64,000 bases of DNA from contig DASRGG010000031.1 in assembly GCA_035651155.1 (NCBI GenBank), positions 137,365 through 201,364 of the forward strand, read 5' to 3'. The stretch comes from CF-39 sp035651155. GTDB taxonomy: Bacteria > Chloroflexota > Limnocylindria > P2-11E. Numbering within the stretch: the first letter of the stretch is position 1; each line of letters begins with the position of its first letter. This document shows, piece after piece, positions 43,931 to 51,939 of the stretch. Made by a program: the position numbers and the translations under genes. The notes under the pieces were generated by a model. That model made no database searches. It had not been told where the DNA came from and saw only the letters and a list, made by a program, of their open reading frames with translations.

Positions 43931-45093
43931 CGCTCACCGCGTTCGCCCCGCTTCCCGTCGTCGACCACTACAAGGATGTCGTCGAGGACCGCGGGTTCCC
44001 GACGGTGCGCGAGTGGCGGAGGCGCACCGGTCGCGCGGTCGCCGGAAGCTTCCCGGTGTACTCCCCCGTCGAGCTCGCGTACTCCGCGCGCATGCTCCCG
44101 GTCGGTCTCTTCGGCGGCGGCAATCAGATCGAGATCGCGCACGCCGACTCGCGGTTCCAGTCGTTCATCTGCTCCATCGTGAAGAGCACGCTCGAGCTCG
44201 GCTTCGTCGACAAGCTCGCCCCGTTCGACGCGCTCCTCTTCCATTCGATCTGCGACCCGGCGCGCAACCTCGCGTCGGTCATGCAGCGCAACTTCCCCGG
44301 CCGGCGCTCGATCTACGTCCACCTCGCGCAGAACATGACCTCCGCGGGCGCCGCGGACTACCTCGCGTACGAGTACCGGCGGGTCGCGCGCGAGCTGGGC
44401 GAGGTGTCCGGCCACGCGCCGACCGACGACGACGTGCGAGCCTCCATCGGCGCGTTCAACGCGATGCGCGAGCGCCTCCGCGAGCTCTACGCGCTACGCG
44501 CCTCGAACCCCGAGAAGCTCTCCACCGCCGAGCTCTACACGCTCGCGCGGATGGCGACGTTCACCGATCCCGCCGAATCGACCGCGCTCCTTGCGGAGTC
44601 GCTCGAGGCGGCGACGGCGCGCGACGCGCGCCCGAAGGACCGCATTCGGGTCGTCGTCGTCGGGTCGTTCTGCGAGCAGCCGCCGCTCGAGCTCATCGCC
44701 GGCATCGAGGAATCGGGCTGCTACATCCTCGACGACGACTTCCTGCTGGGGTGGCGGCTCTTCAAGAAGGACGTCCCCACCACGGACGATCCGTACCTCG
44801 CGCTCGCGAGCTCCTACCTGGACGACAGCCTGCACGCGAGCACGAAGCACGATCTCCGCAGCCCGCGCGCCGCCGGCCTCATCGCGAGCGCGCGTCTCCA
44901 TCGCGCGGACGCCGTGATCTTCCTCGGCGCGAAGTTCTGCGAGCCGGGGCTGTTCGACTACGCGCTCTACCGACGGGCGCTCGAGCAGGAGGGCATCCCG
45001 CATCTCTTCCTCGAGTTCGAAGAGAAGATGTGGCTGTACGACAAGATCCGCACCGAGGTCGAGACCTTCGTGGAGTCGATGTTGTTCGTATGA
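43927..45093 (+). CDS. bcrC: Benzoyl-CoA reductase subunit, BcrC/BzdN-like
   Basis: 388 residues from a GTG overlapping the acetyltransferase stop. A 2-hydroxyacyl-CoA dehydratase-type (HgdB/FldC/Bcr) subunit. Cys at 'QSFICSIVKSTLELG', 'LFHSICDPARNLASV' and 'GAKFCEPGLFDYALYRRALE' would bind the [4Fe-4S] cluster of the catalytic dimer. In class I benzoyl-CoA reductase this subunit, with BcrB, binds the aromatic thioester and receives electrons from the ATP-driven BcrAD module. Cytoplasmic. The alternative, an R-2-hydroxyacyl-CoA dehydratase subunit, is less likely because two different ATPase subunits and ring-pathway enzymes follow. Confidence 0.82.
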   Translation: MTLTAFAPLPVVDHYKDVVEDRGFPTVREWRRRTGRAVAGSFPVYSPVELAYSARMLPVGLFGGGNQIEIAHADSRFQSFICSIVKSTLELGFVDKLAPFDALLFHSICDPARNLASVMQRNFPGRRSIYVHLAQNMTSAGAADYLAYEYRRVARELGEVSGHAPTDDDVRASIGAFNAMRERLRELYALRASNPEKLSTAELYTLARMATFTDPAESTALLAESLEAATARDARPKDRIRVVVVGSFCEQPPLELIAGIEESGCYILDDDFLLGWRLFKKDVPTTDDPYLALASSYLDDSLHASTKHDLRSPRAAGLIASARLHRADAVIFLGAKFCEPGLFDYALYRRALEQEGIPHLFLEFEEKMWLYDKIRTEVETFVESMLFV

Positions 45094-45572
45094 AGACCGT
45101 GTTCGCACAGCGGTGTTACCTGTCCAACGTGTACGCCTCGTATGCGGCGCTTGGGGCGATCGCCGGCTTCATGTGGTGGGCACAGGGACCGGTCGCCGCG
45201 CTGTTCGTCGCGATGGTCGGCGGCGTCGCGCTGTACGCGTACGTCGCCGCCTTCCCATCGCTCTCGCGTTTCCTCGGCTACGGCTCCGTAGACGACCGCG
45301 CGTCCGTGACGGCGCTCCGCGCCGCGGCCGTCGTCCGGCTCTCCACGGCGGTCGGCTGCCCGTTCTGCCCGATCGTTCGCCGGCGGCTCAAGGCGCTCCA
45401 GACACGGCTGGGCTTCCGCCTCGAGGAGATCGACATCACGCTGCGGCCCGACACGCTGCTGAAGCGCGGCATCCGGGCCGTGCCCGTCGTCGAGGTGGGC
45501 GAGCGCGTCCGCATCGGTCACGCCACGAGCGATGAGCTCACGGCGCTCATCGCCGGAAGGAGCACGCCATGA
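45090..45572 (+). CDS. Membrane-anchored glutaredoxin-like protein
   Basis: 160 residues. Two hydrophobic helices ('SYAALGAIAGFMWWAQG', 'VAALFVAMVGGVALYAYVAA') are followed by a small thioredoxin-fold domain with CPFC at residues 90-93 ('TAVGCPFCPIVRRRLKALQ') and the cis-Pro turn 'RGIRAVPVVEVG'. It resembles glutaredoxin/NrdH or thioredoxin_3 domains. ATGA overlaps on both sides put it inside the reductase operon, between the two catalytic subunit genes, an arrangement I do not know from described bcr, bad or bzd clusters. It may reduce or protect Cys ligands of an oxygen-sensitive enzyme; inference. Confidence 0.72.
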   Translation: MKTVFAQRCYLSNVYASYAALGAIAGFMWWAQGPVAALFVAMVGGVALYAYVAAFPSLSRFLGYGSVDDRASVTALRAAAVVRLSTAVGCPFCPIVRRRLKALQTRLGFRLEEIDITLRPDTLLKRGIRAVPVVEVGERVRIGHATSDELTALIAGRSTP

Positions 45573-46873
45573 GCCCAGCCGCGGCACCGGAGATCCGCTA
45601 TCAGGGCAAGGTCCACGAGCTGCAAAAGGAGCTGATGGGCCGCTACTACGCAGAGCTTACCGACATCGCGAAGGGACGCTCGGAGAAGAAGAACGCGCAT
45701 CTGCTCATCGCCGGCAACCCGGTGGAGCTCGTGCGCGCGTTCGACATGGTCCCGGTGTTCCCCGAGGTGAACGTCCTGCAGATCGCGGCGCGCAAGGCAT
45801 CGCTGCCGCTCATCCAGAAGGCCGAGGAGCTCGGCTACGCCGTCGACAATTGCGCCTACGTGAAGGCCGACATCGGCCTCTGGCAGTCGGGGTACGAGGC
45901 TCCGTACGGCACCGTGCCGAAGGCCGATCTCCTCCTCTGCAACTACGTGGGCTGCAACGTGTACCTGAACTGGTTCGAGCACCTCGCCGAGCTCACCGGG
46001 GCACCCGCGGTGAACATCGACATCCCGTTCATCCGCTCCGCGGACGGCGAGCCGTCGCGCGAGGACATCGCGTACGTCGTGAAGCAGCTCGAGGAGCTCA
46101 TCGCGCAGCTCGAGCGCATCACCGGGAAGAGCCTCGACTGGAAGAGGCTCGTGCGCACCGTCGAGCTCTCCGCGCACGTGGGCGAGATGTGGTCGGAGAT
46201 CAAGTCACTCACGAAGCTCCGGCCCGCGCCGTACGACGCCTACTTCGACTCGGTCACGATGATGGCGGTCCTCTACTGCCTGCGCGGGACGCCTGAGGCG
46301 GAGACGTTCTTCGAGGTCGCGCTCGCGGACCTGAAGGAGCGCGCCGCGCTGAAGCAGGGCCCGCTCCCCGAGGAGCGCTTCCGCGTGGTGATCGAAGGGC
46401 CGCCGCCGTGGCCCTTCCTGCGCGTGTTCCGCGACATGTTCACGCGCTGGGGCGCCGTGGCCGTCGCGTCGACGTACTCGACGGTGGGCGGCATCTGGGA
46501 GTTCGGCTTCAGGCACGACCCGCAGCACCCGCTCGAGAGCATCGCCCGGCACATGCTGTCGCAGAACCTCTGCAACCGCAGCTTCCTGCAGCGCTACGAC
46601 CAGATGGAGCGCTACGTGAACGAGTGGGACGCCGATGCCGTCGTCATCCACTCGGTGAAGAGCTGCCGTCTCTTCTCCGCCGGTCAGGGCGACATGCGCG
46701 AGTACTTCGTGCGCGAGAAGGAGGTCCCCACGCTCCTCATCGAGTCGGACCTCGAGGACCCGCGGTACTTCTCGCAGGCGCAGCTGCGCAACCGCATCGA
46801 CGCGTTCTTCGAAGCGCTGACGCAGCGGCGGATCACCGCCGCCGCGGATCTCGCCGCCGGAGGTGTCGCGTGA
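45569..46873 (+). CDS. bcrB: Benzoyl-CoA reductase subunit, BcrB/BzdO-like
   Basis: 434 residues, close to the size of known BcrB/BzdO. A second 2-hydroxyacyl-CoA dehydratase-type subunit with Cys at 'LLLCNYVGCNVYLNW', 'VDNCAYVKAD' and 'IHSVKSCRLFSAGQGDMRE' as candidate cluster ligands. With the preceding BcrC-like subunit it should form the ring-reducing heterodimer. ATG overlaps the stop of the glutaredoxin-like gene; the end overlaps the first ATPase gene. Electrons would come one at a time from the ATPase module with ATP hydrolysis. Confidence 0.82.
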   Translation: MSPAAAPEIRYQGKVHELQKELMGRYYAELTDIAKGRSEKKNAHLLIAGNPVELVRAFDMVPVFPEVNVLQIAARKASLPLIQKAEELGYAVDNCAYVKADIGLWQSGYEAPYGTVPKADLLLCNYVGCNVYLNWFEHLAELTGAPAVNIDIPFIRSADGEPSREDIAYVVKQLEELIAQLERITGKSLDWKRLVRTVELSAHVGEMWSEIKSLTKLRPAPYDAYFDSVTMMAVLYCLRGTPEAETFFEVALADLKERAALKQGPLPEERFRVVIEGPPPWPFLRVFRDMFTRWGAVAVASTYSTVGGIWEFGFRHDPQHPLESIARHMLSQNLCNRSFLQRYDQMERYVNEWDADAVVIHSVKSCRLFSAGQGDMREYFVREKEVPTLLIESDLEDPRYFSQAQLRNRIDAFFEALTQRRITAAADLAAGGVA

Positions 46874-47670
46874 GGTACGCCGTGGGCGTGGACGTCGGGT
46901 CCACGCAGACGAAGGCCGTCCTGGTGGACGAGAAGGGGCAGATCGTCGCGCGCTCGCTCATCGACACGGGCGCGTACCTCGTGCGCGCCGCGGAGCGGTC
47001 GCTCGAAGCCTGCCTGGCCGAGGCCGGCGTGTCGCGCAACGACGTCGGCTACGCGGTCGGCACCGGCTACGGCCGATTCAAGGTCGCCTTCGGCGACGAC
47101 CAGGTCACGGAGATCTCGTGCCACGCGAAGGGCGCGTGGCACCTCTTCCCGAAGACGCGGACCGTGATCGACATCGGCGGCCAGGACACGAAGGCGATCA
47201 AGGTGAGCGACCGCGGCGAGGTCCTCGACTTCGCGATGAACGACAAGTGCGCGGCCGGCAGCGGCCGCTTCCTGACGAACTCGGCGGAGGCCCTCGGCAT
47301 GGACGTCGCGGAGATCGGCGCGAAGTCGCTCGAGGCGAAGAACCCCGTTCGTCTCTCGACGGTCTGCACGATCTTCGTGGAGACGGACATCCTCTCCTAC
47401 CTCGCGTCGGGAAAGAAGACCGAGGACATCCTGTCCGGCGTCCACGGCGCGATCGGCTCCCGGACGGTCGCCCTCGTACGGCGCGTCGGCGCCGAGCCGG
47501 AGATCACCTTCACCGGCGGCGTCGCGCGGAACATCGGCATGGTGCGGTCCGTCCAGGAGAAGCTCGGCCTACCCGTCAACGTGAGCCCGGATTCCCACTA
47601 CACCGGCGCGCTCGGCGGCGCGATCTTCGCGCTCGAGCGGATGACCGCCGGATCGCAGGTGCTCGCATGA
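46870..47670 (+). CDS. Benzoyl-CoA reductase ATPase subunit (BadF/BzdP type)
   Basis: 266 residues, ASKHA fold. Phosphate loops 'VGVDVGSTQTKAVLVDEKGQ' and 'TVIDIGGQDTKAIKV', adenosine loop 'FTGGVARNIGMV', and the two Cys that bridge a [4Fe-4S] cluster in the dimer: 'NDKCAAGSGRFLTN' and 'STVCTIFVETD'. It hydrolyses ATP to push electrons to the catalytic subunits. At 266 residues it is the short form, which as far as I recall fits the Azoarcus (Bzd) type rather than the Thauera type, where one ATPase subunit is about 440 residues. Confidence 0.83.
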   Translation: MRYAVGVDVGSTQTKAVLVDEKGQIVARSLIDTGAYLVRAAERSLEACLAEAGVSRNDVGYAVGTGYGRFKVAFGDDQVTEISCHAKGAWHLFPKTRTVIDIGGQDTKAIKVSDRGEVLDFAMNDKCAAGSGRFLTNSAEALGMDVAEIGAKSLEAKNPVRLSTVCTIFVETDILSYLASGKKTEDILSGVHGAIGSRTVALVRRVGAEPEITFTGGVARNIGMVRSVQEKLGLPVNVSPDSHYTGALGGAIFALERMTAGSQVLA

Positions 47671-48485
47671 ACGTCGACGGACGCCTCGTCGCCGGCATCG
47701 ACGTCGGCGCGCGCAGCGCCAAGGCCGTCATCCTCGACGAGCGGAATCGCGTCCTCGGCAGCGGTCTGGCGCGCATGCGCCCCGACTTCACCGGACTCGC
47801 CAAGGACGTGCTCACGAGCGCCATCGACGAGGCCGGCGCCACCCCCGAGGACGTCGCGTACGTCGCGACGACCGGGCTCGGCCGGTACAACATTCCCTTC
47901 CGCGACCTCCAGATCACCGACATCACCGCCGTCGCGCGCGGCGCGTCGCACCTCTTCCCCGGCACGCGCTGCGTCCTCGACATCGGCGCGCAGAGCACGC
48001 GCGCGCTGCACGTGCTCGAGGGCGGGCGCGTGAAGGAGTTCCGCACGAACGACAAGTGCGCCGCCGGTGCGGGCGGCTTCGCCGAGCGCGCCGCGCGCTA
48101 CCTCGAGATCAAGCTCGACGACCTCGGCCCGCTGTCGCTGAAGGCCGACGCGCCGCAGGTCATCTCATCCGTCTGCGCGGTGTTCGCGGAGTCGGAGATC
48201 ATCAACCTCGTCAGCGTCGGACAGAGCGTGGAGAACATCGTCCGCGGCATCCACGACTCGCTCGCCCAGCGCGGCCAGCAGCTGCTGAAGCGCGTCGGCA
48301 TCGAATCCGAGATCACCTTCGTGGGCGGCATGGCGCTCCAGGAGGGGATGGTGCGGTCGCTCGAGCAGACGCTCGGACAGAAGGTGAACGTCCACGAGCG
48401 GCCGGATCTCGTCGCCGCGATCGGGGCCGCGCTGCTCGCGCGCCAGCGGCTCGCGCGCCAGCAGGACGGAAGGCTGGCCGCATGA
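47667..48485 (+). CDS. Benzoyl-CoA reductase ATPase subunit (BadG/BzdQ type)
   Basis: 272 residues, paralogue of the previous subunit. Loops 'AGIDVGARSAKAVILDERN' and 'CVLDIGAQSTRALHVLEGGR', where the GGQD of the partner is replaced; cluster Cys in 'NDKCAAGAGGFAERA' and 'SSVCAVFAESE'; and 'FVGGMALQEGMVRS'. Two unequal ATPase subunits are the mark of class I benzoyl-CoA reductases; 2-hydroxyacyl-CoA dehydratases use one homodimeric activator. ATGA overlaps at both ends. Confidence 0.83.
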   Translation: MNVDGRLVAGIDVGARSAKAVILDERNRVLGSGLARMRPDFTGLAKDVLTSAIDEAGATPEDVAYVATTGLGRYNIPFRDLQITDITAVARGASHLFPGTRCVLDIGAQSTRALHVLEGGRVKEFRTNDKCAAGAGGFAERAARYLEIKLDDLGPLSLKADAPQVISSVCAVFAESEIINLVSVGQSVENIVRGIHDSLAQRGQQLLKRVGIESEITFVGGMALQEGMVRSLEQTLGQKVNVHERPDLVAAIGAALLARQRLARQQDGRLAA

Positions 48486-49465
48486 GCGAGGTCTCGCCGC
48501 GCTCCGACTTCGCGTTCCAGGACATCACCTACACGAAGAAGGACTTCATCGCGACGGTCACGATCCAGCGGCCGGACGCGTACAACTCGTACACCACGCG
48601 CACGCTGCGCGAGATGGGCGAGGCGTTCGCCGACGCGTCGCGCGACGACGGCGTCGGCGTGCTCGTGCTCACCGGCGCGGGCGACCAGGCCTTCTGCACC
48701 GGCGGCGACGTGAAGGAGTACGCGCGCGAGTACACGCGGCGGCCGCGCGATTACTGGAAGTACATGGGGTACTTCTCGGGCGCGATCGACGCGCTGCGCA
48801 ACATCGGCAAGCCGACGATCGCGCGGATCAACGGCATGGCGGTCGGCGGCGGCAACGAATTCAACGCGGCCTGCGACCTCGCGATCGCCGCGGACCACGC
48901 GCGGTTCCGGCAGGTCGGGGTCCAGGTGGGGAGCGTCGCCGCGGGCGGCGCGACGCAATGGCTTCCGATCATCATCGGCGACCGCCGCGCGCGGCAGATG
49001 CTCATGACCTGCGAATGGGTCGACGCGAAGACCGCGCTCGACTGGGGCCTCGTCAACGAGGTCGTGCCGGCCGCGGAGCTCGACGCCGCCGTGCAGCGGC
49101 TCGCCGTCAAGCTGCTCGACACCTTCCCGGAGTGCATGCGCTACACGAAGCAGCAGACCAACTTCTGGAAGGACCTGTCCTGGAGCATGACCATCGGACA
49201 CGCACGGGACTGGCTCGCGCTCCACTTCAACTCGCTCGAGCCGTACGAAGGCATGACCGCGTTCTCCGAGAAGCGCAAGGCCGATCGCCTCGGCGTGCGC
49301 GCGCGCGCGCGCGACGGCGCGCCGAGCGAGACGCTCTGGGGTCCGTACGCGAAGACCTGTCCCGCCTGCGGGACGAAGGGCATCCCCGAGGCGTTCGCCT
49401 TCTGCGGCATCTGCGGCGCGGCGCTCGCCGCGACCCGCGAGCCGGCGGGCACGCGCCGTGGGTAG
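48482..49465 (+). CDS. oah: 6-oxocyclohex-1-ene-1-carbonyl-CoA hydrolase (Oah/BamA type)
   Basis: 327 residues of the crotonase family. The stretch 'CTGGDVKEYAREYTRRPRD' then 'YWKYMGYFSGAIDALRNIGK', 'RINGMAVGGGNEFNAACDLA' and 'LDTFPECMRYTKQQTNFWKD' follow the pattern of ring-opening hydrolases of the benzoyl-CoA pathway more closely than ordinary enoyl-CoA hydratases. It would hydrate and open the ring of 6-oxocyclohexene-carbonyl-CoA to 3-hydroxypimelyl-CoA. Unusual: residues about 285-315 add a zinc-ribbon-like CPAC...CGIC (Cys293, 296, 308, 311) not typical for the family. Somewhat shorter than the roughly 380 residues I expect for BamA. Confidence 0.78.
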   Translation: MSEVSPRSDFAFQDITYTKKDFIATVTIQRPDAYNSYTTRTLREMGEAFADASRDDGVGVLVLTGAGDQAFCTGGDVKEYAREYTRRPRDYWKYMGYFSGAIDALRNIGKPTIARINGMAVGGGNEFNAACDLAIAADHARFRQVGVQVGSVAAGGATQWLPIIIGDRRARQMLMTCEWVDAKTALDWGLVNEVVPAAELDAAVQRLAVKLLDTFPECMRYTKQQTNFWKDLSWSMTIGHARDWLALHFNSLEPYEGMTAFSEKRKADRLGVRARARDGAPSETLWGPYAKTCPACGTKGIPEAFAFCGICGAALAATREPAGTRRG

Positions 49466-50216
49466 CCCCGATCACGATCTCGAGGGCTGCGTCGCGCTCG
49501 TCACGGGCGGATCGCGCGGCATCGGGCGTGCGATCTCGGTCGATCTCGCGTGTCACGGCTGCGACGTCGCGTTCACATATCGCAGCGACAACGAAGGCGC
49601 GAAGACGACGGCGCGGCAGATCGAGGGCGCCGGAAGGTGCGCGCTCGCTCTCAAGGCCGATGGGCGCGATCCCGCGGCCGCGGGCAAGGCGGTCATGGAC
49701 GTCGTGGGCCGCTTCGGCCGCATCGACGTGCTCGTCAACAACGCCGGCCTGAACCGCGACGGCGTCGTTTGGAAGATGACCGACGAGGCGTGGAACGAGG
49801 TGATCGACGCGGACCTCGGAGCGGCGTTCCGCTTCACGCGCGCGGTCGTCCCCATCTTCCGGGAGGCCGGAGTGGGACGCATCGTGAACATCGCGTCGAT
49901 CAACGGCCTGCGCGGCAAGTTCGGTCAGTCGAACTACGCCGCGGCGAAGGCCGGGATGATCGGATTCACCAAATCGATCGCGCGCGAGCTCGGCTCGTTC
50001 AACATCACCGCCAACGTCGTCGCGCCGGGCCTCATCGAGACGGACATGGTGAAGGCGATGCCGGCCGAGGCGAAGCAGAAGAGCCTCGGCGAGATCGTGC
50101 TGGGCCGGCTCGGCACTCCCGAGGACGTCGCCGCGGCGGTCACCTTCCTCGCCGGTCCCGCGGCGAAGCACATCACCGGCGTCGTCCTGCAGGTCGACGG
50201 CGGGCAGTACCTCTGA
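49458..50216 (+). CDS. Short-chain dehydrogenase/reductase
   Basis: 252 residues from a GTG overlapping the hydrolase end. NAD(P) loop 'LVTGGSRGIGRAISVDL', 'LVNNAGLNRDG', catalytic Ser region 'NIASINGLRGKFGQ' and Tyr/Lys in 'NYAAAKAGMIGFTKSI': a classical SDR close to FabG/3-hydroxyacyl-CoA dehydrogenases. As last gene of the reductase operon it could oxidise 3-hydroxypimelyl-CoA or another pathway hydroxy-thioester; the Azoarcus bzd cluster also carries an SDR gene (bzdZ). Substrate is inference. Confidence 0.85.
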   Translation: MGSPDHDLEGCVALVTGGSRGIGRAISVDLACHGCDVAFTYRSDNEGAKTTARQIEGAGRCALALKADGRDPAAAGKAVMDVVGRFGRIDVLVNNAGLNRDGVVWKMTDEAWNEVIDADLGAAFRFTRAVVPIFREAGVGRIVNIASINGLRGKFGQSNYAAAKAGMIGFTKSIARELGSFNITANVVAPGLIETDMVKAMPAEAKQKSLGEIVLGRLGTPEDVAAAVTFLAGPAAKHITGVVLQVDGGQYL

Positions 50217-50275
50217 CGGTCGCGTAGCGGCTCCGCTCCGCCAGGCACCAGCGCATCACGCCCTCCCTCGCGAAG

Positions 50276-50739
50276 CTAGGTCGGTTTCGCCACCATGAGC
50301 GCGAGGATCATCGCGAGCGCCGCGATCGTGCCGAGCGACAGGAGCTGCGCCTGACGCCGGAGCCGGAGGTAGTCCGGGTCGGCGATGCCGCCGCGCTCGA
50401 GCGCGGCGAGCTCGCGCCGGACGACCGGACCGAACACCGCGAATCCGACGGCGAGGACGGCGAGGTACGCGGCGAGCGAGACCACGAGCCAGAAGCGGTC
50501 GAGGGGATCCCGCTCTCGTACACCAGCCCGATCCCGGTGGCGAACGCCAGCAGGTACGCGGGGATCGCGACGAGGCGATCGCTGCGGCGCACCGTGCGGA
50601 TCGCGAACGCGAGGTGCCGGGGATCGAGCTCGGCGAGGGCGATCCAGAACGCGTAGGACACCGTCGCGCCGATCGAGATGGATGCGAAGAGGATGTGGCC
50701 GACGAGCAGGAGTACGTGGACGGACAGCAACGCCCGCAT
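50276..50739 (-). pseudogene. DUF2269-like membrane protein with frameshift
   Basis: The ATG at 50739 starts 'MRALLSVHVLLLVGHILFAS' and continues through 'PAYLLAFATGIGLVYESGI', then leaves frame. The next frame carries on with 'PLDRFWLVVSLAAYLAVLAV' and 'LLSLGTIAALAMILALMVAK' to the stop at 50276. Together they make a four-helix DUF2269-type membrane protein of 154 residues. The break is at a four-base C run on the coding strand (G at 50502-50505); one more C restores the frame. Real decay or sequence error. Confidence 0.75.
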
Positions 50740-50746
50740 CGTACCG

Positions 50747-50763
50747 TGACACGGATCGGACAC
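50747..50763 (+). promoter_or_regulatory. GACAC box / promoter of the YVTN lipoprotein gene
   Basis: TGACACGGATCGGACAC: half-sites GACAC at 50748 and 50759, 11 bp apart. TAGCGT at 50774-50779 is again 27 bp from the box start and 7 bp before the GTG at 50787, the same geometry as at the ring-reductase operon. The following GCGCCCGTAGCGTCG is shared with the 43459 promoter. Confidence 0.65.
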
Positions 50764-50786
50764 GATGCGCCCGTAGCGTCGGCTTC

Positions 50787-51887
50787 GTGCGGGTGGGCGC
50801 GCTCCTTCTTTCCGTGATGCTCGCCGCCTGTGGCGGCGCTCCCAGCGCGGTCCCCACGGCGCCGTCCGGCGCCCCCGAGCCGCCCTCGAGCGCACCCACG
50901 GCAGCCGGGGTGGCGGCCGCGCCTCCCACGCCGGCCGCCACCCCGTACCGATCCCTTCGCGTCTTCGTCGCGTCGGACATGGGCGACGCGATCTACGTCC
51001 TCGAGGGCGGAGCGTCGTTCTCGGTCGTCGGTCAGATCACCGTGGGAAAGATGCCGCACAACCTCGCCGTGTCGCCCGACGGGCGCTGGATCGCGACCGG
51101 CAACCGGATGGCGAACACGGTCTCGATCGTCGACCCGTATGCGATGAAGGAGATCGCGCGCGTGGCCGTCGGACGCCAGCCGCACGATCTCACCTGGTCT
51201 CTCGACTCCACGCTGCTGTTCGTGGGGCACGAGCGCGACACCATCATCGCGCGCATCGAGGCCGTGACCTGGAAGCCGCTGACGCCGCTCGTCGTCGGCG
51301 TGCCGCAGCACGATCTCGCCCTCTCCGCCACGCGGCCGAACGAGCTCTTCTTCACGGTGACGAATTCGATGGAAGCCGACCACCTCCGCGTGATCGACCT
51401 CGTGACGAGCCGGATCACGAAGTTCAAGGTCCAGGACGTCCACGACGTCTTCTTCACACCGGATCAGAGCGAGCTGTGGACGACGTCGTCCGGCTACGTG
51501 GGCGTGCCCTCCGACCGTCTCGTCGCGTCCGACCCGGAGACACGGACGGTCAAGGCCGAATTCCGTCTGGCGGGACGCTATCCGTTCCACACCATGAAGC
51601 ACGGACGCGACGGCTCCTTCTATCCACCCGCGGAGACGCCGATGCTGCTGGCCGATCACCTCGGCCCGAGCCTCCTCTGGATGGATCCCAAAGAGCGGCG
51701 CGTCATCGACGAGACGAAGGTCGGCCCTGAGCCGTACCACTCGACCTACGACCCGATCGGCGATCGCATCCTCGTCACCAGCAACAAGGACGGGAACGTG
51801 TGGGTCATCGACCGCACGACGCACAAGGTGCTTCAGACGGTCGCCGTCCGAGCCGCCCACGGCATCGTGGCGGTGGGCCTGCCCTGA
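50787..51887 (+). CDS. YVTN beta-propeller lipoprotein
   Basis: 366 residues from a GTG. Signal peptide with lipobox (SVMLAACGG), Ala/Pro linker, then a seven-bladed YVTN/YncE-type propeller with repeats such as 'GKMPHNLAVSPDGRWIATGN', 'GRQPHDLTWSLDSTLLFVGH' and 'VPQHDLALSATRPNELFFTV', rich in His at blade starts. It is anchored outside the membrane. Such propellers bind partner proteins, metals or redox carriers; the substrate is unknown. Its promoter shares the GACAC box with the aromatic cluster. Confidence 0.8.
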   Translation: MRVGALLLSVMLAACGGAPSAVPTAPSGAPEPPSSAPTAAGVAAAPPTPAATPYRSLRVFVASDMGDAIYVLEGGASFSVVGQITVGKMPHNLAVSPDGRWIATGNRMANTVSIVDPYAMKEIARVAVGRQPHDLTWSLDSTLLFVGHERDTIIARIEAVTWKPLTPLVVGVPQHDLALSATRPNELFFTVTNSMEADHLRVIDLVTSRITKFKVQDVHDVFFTPDQSELWTTSSGYVGVPSDRLVASDPETRTVKAEFRLAGRYPFHTMKHGRDGSFYPPAETPMLLADHLGPSLLWMDPKERRVIDETKVGPEPYHSTYDPIGDRILVTSNKDGNVWVIDRTTHKVLQTVAVRAAHGIVAVGLP

Positions 51888-51901
51888 CACAGGACGGACA
51901 T
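51885..51901 (+). promoter_or_regulatory. GACAC box / promoter of the hemerythrin-dehydrogenase unit
   Basis: TGACACAGGACGGACAT: half-sites GACAC (51886) and GACAT (51897), 11 bp apart, beginning at the stop codon of the YVTN gene. A TACGTT -10-like hexamer starts 27 bp after the box start (51912). Here an AGGAGG ribosome site and a 39-bp gap to the ATG at 51940 indicate a short leader. Confidence 0.65.
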
Positions 51902-51939
51902 CTTCGGCCGATACGTTCGCGGCCAGGAGGTGGCCTCCG

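Noticed and set aside
43927..48485. Reading the four subunits as a 2-hydroxyglutaryl-CoA type dehydratase with activator
   Set aside because: Those systems use one homodimeric activator; here two different ATPase subunits are followed by ring-pathway enzymes.
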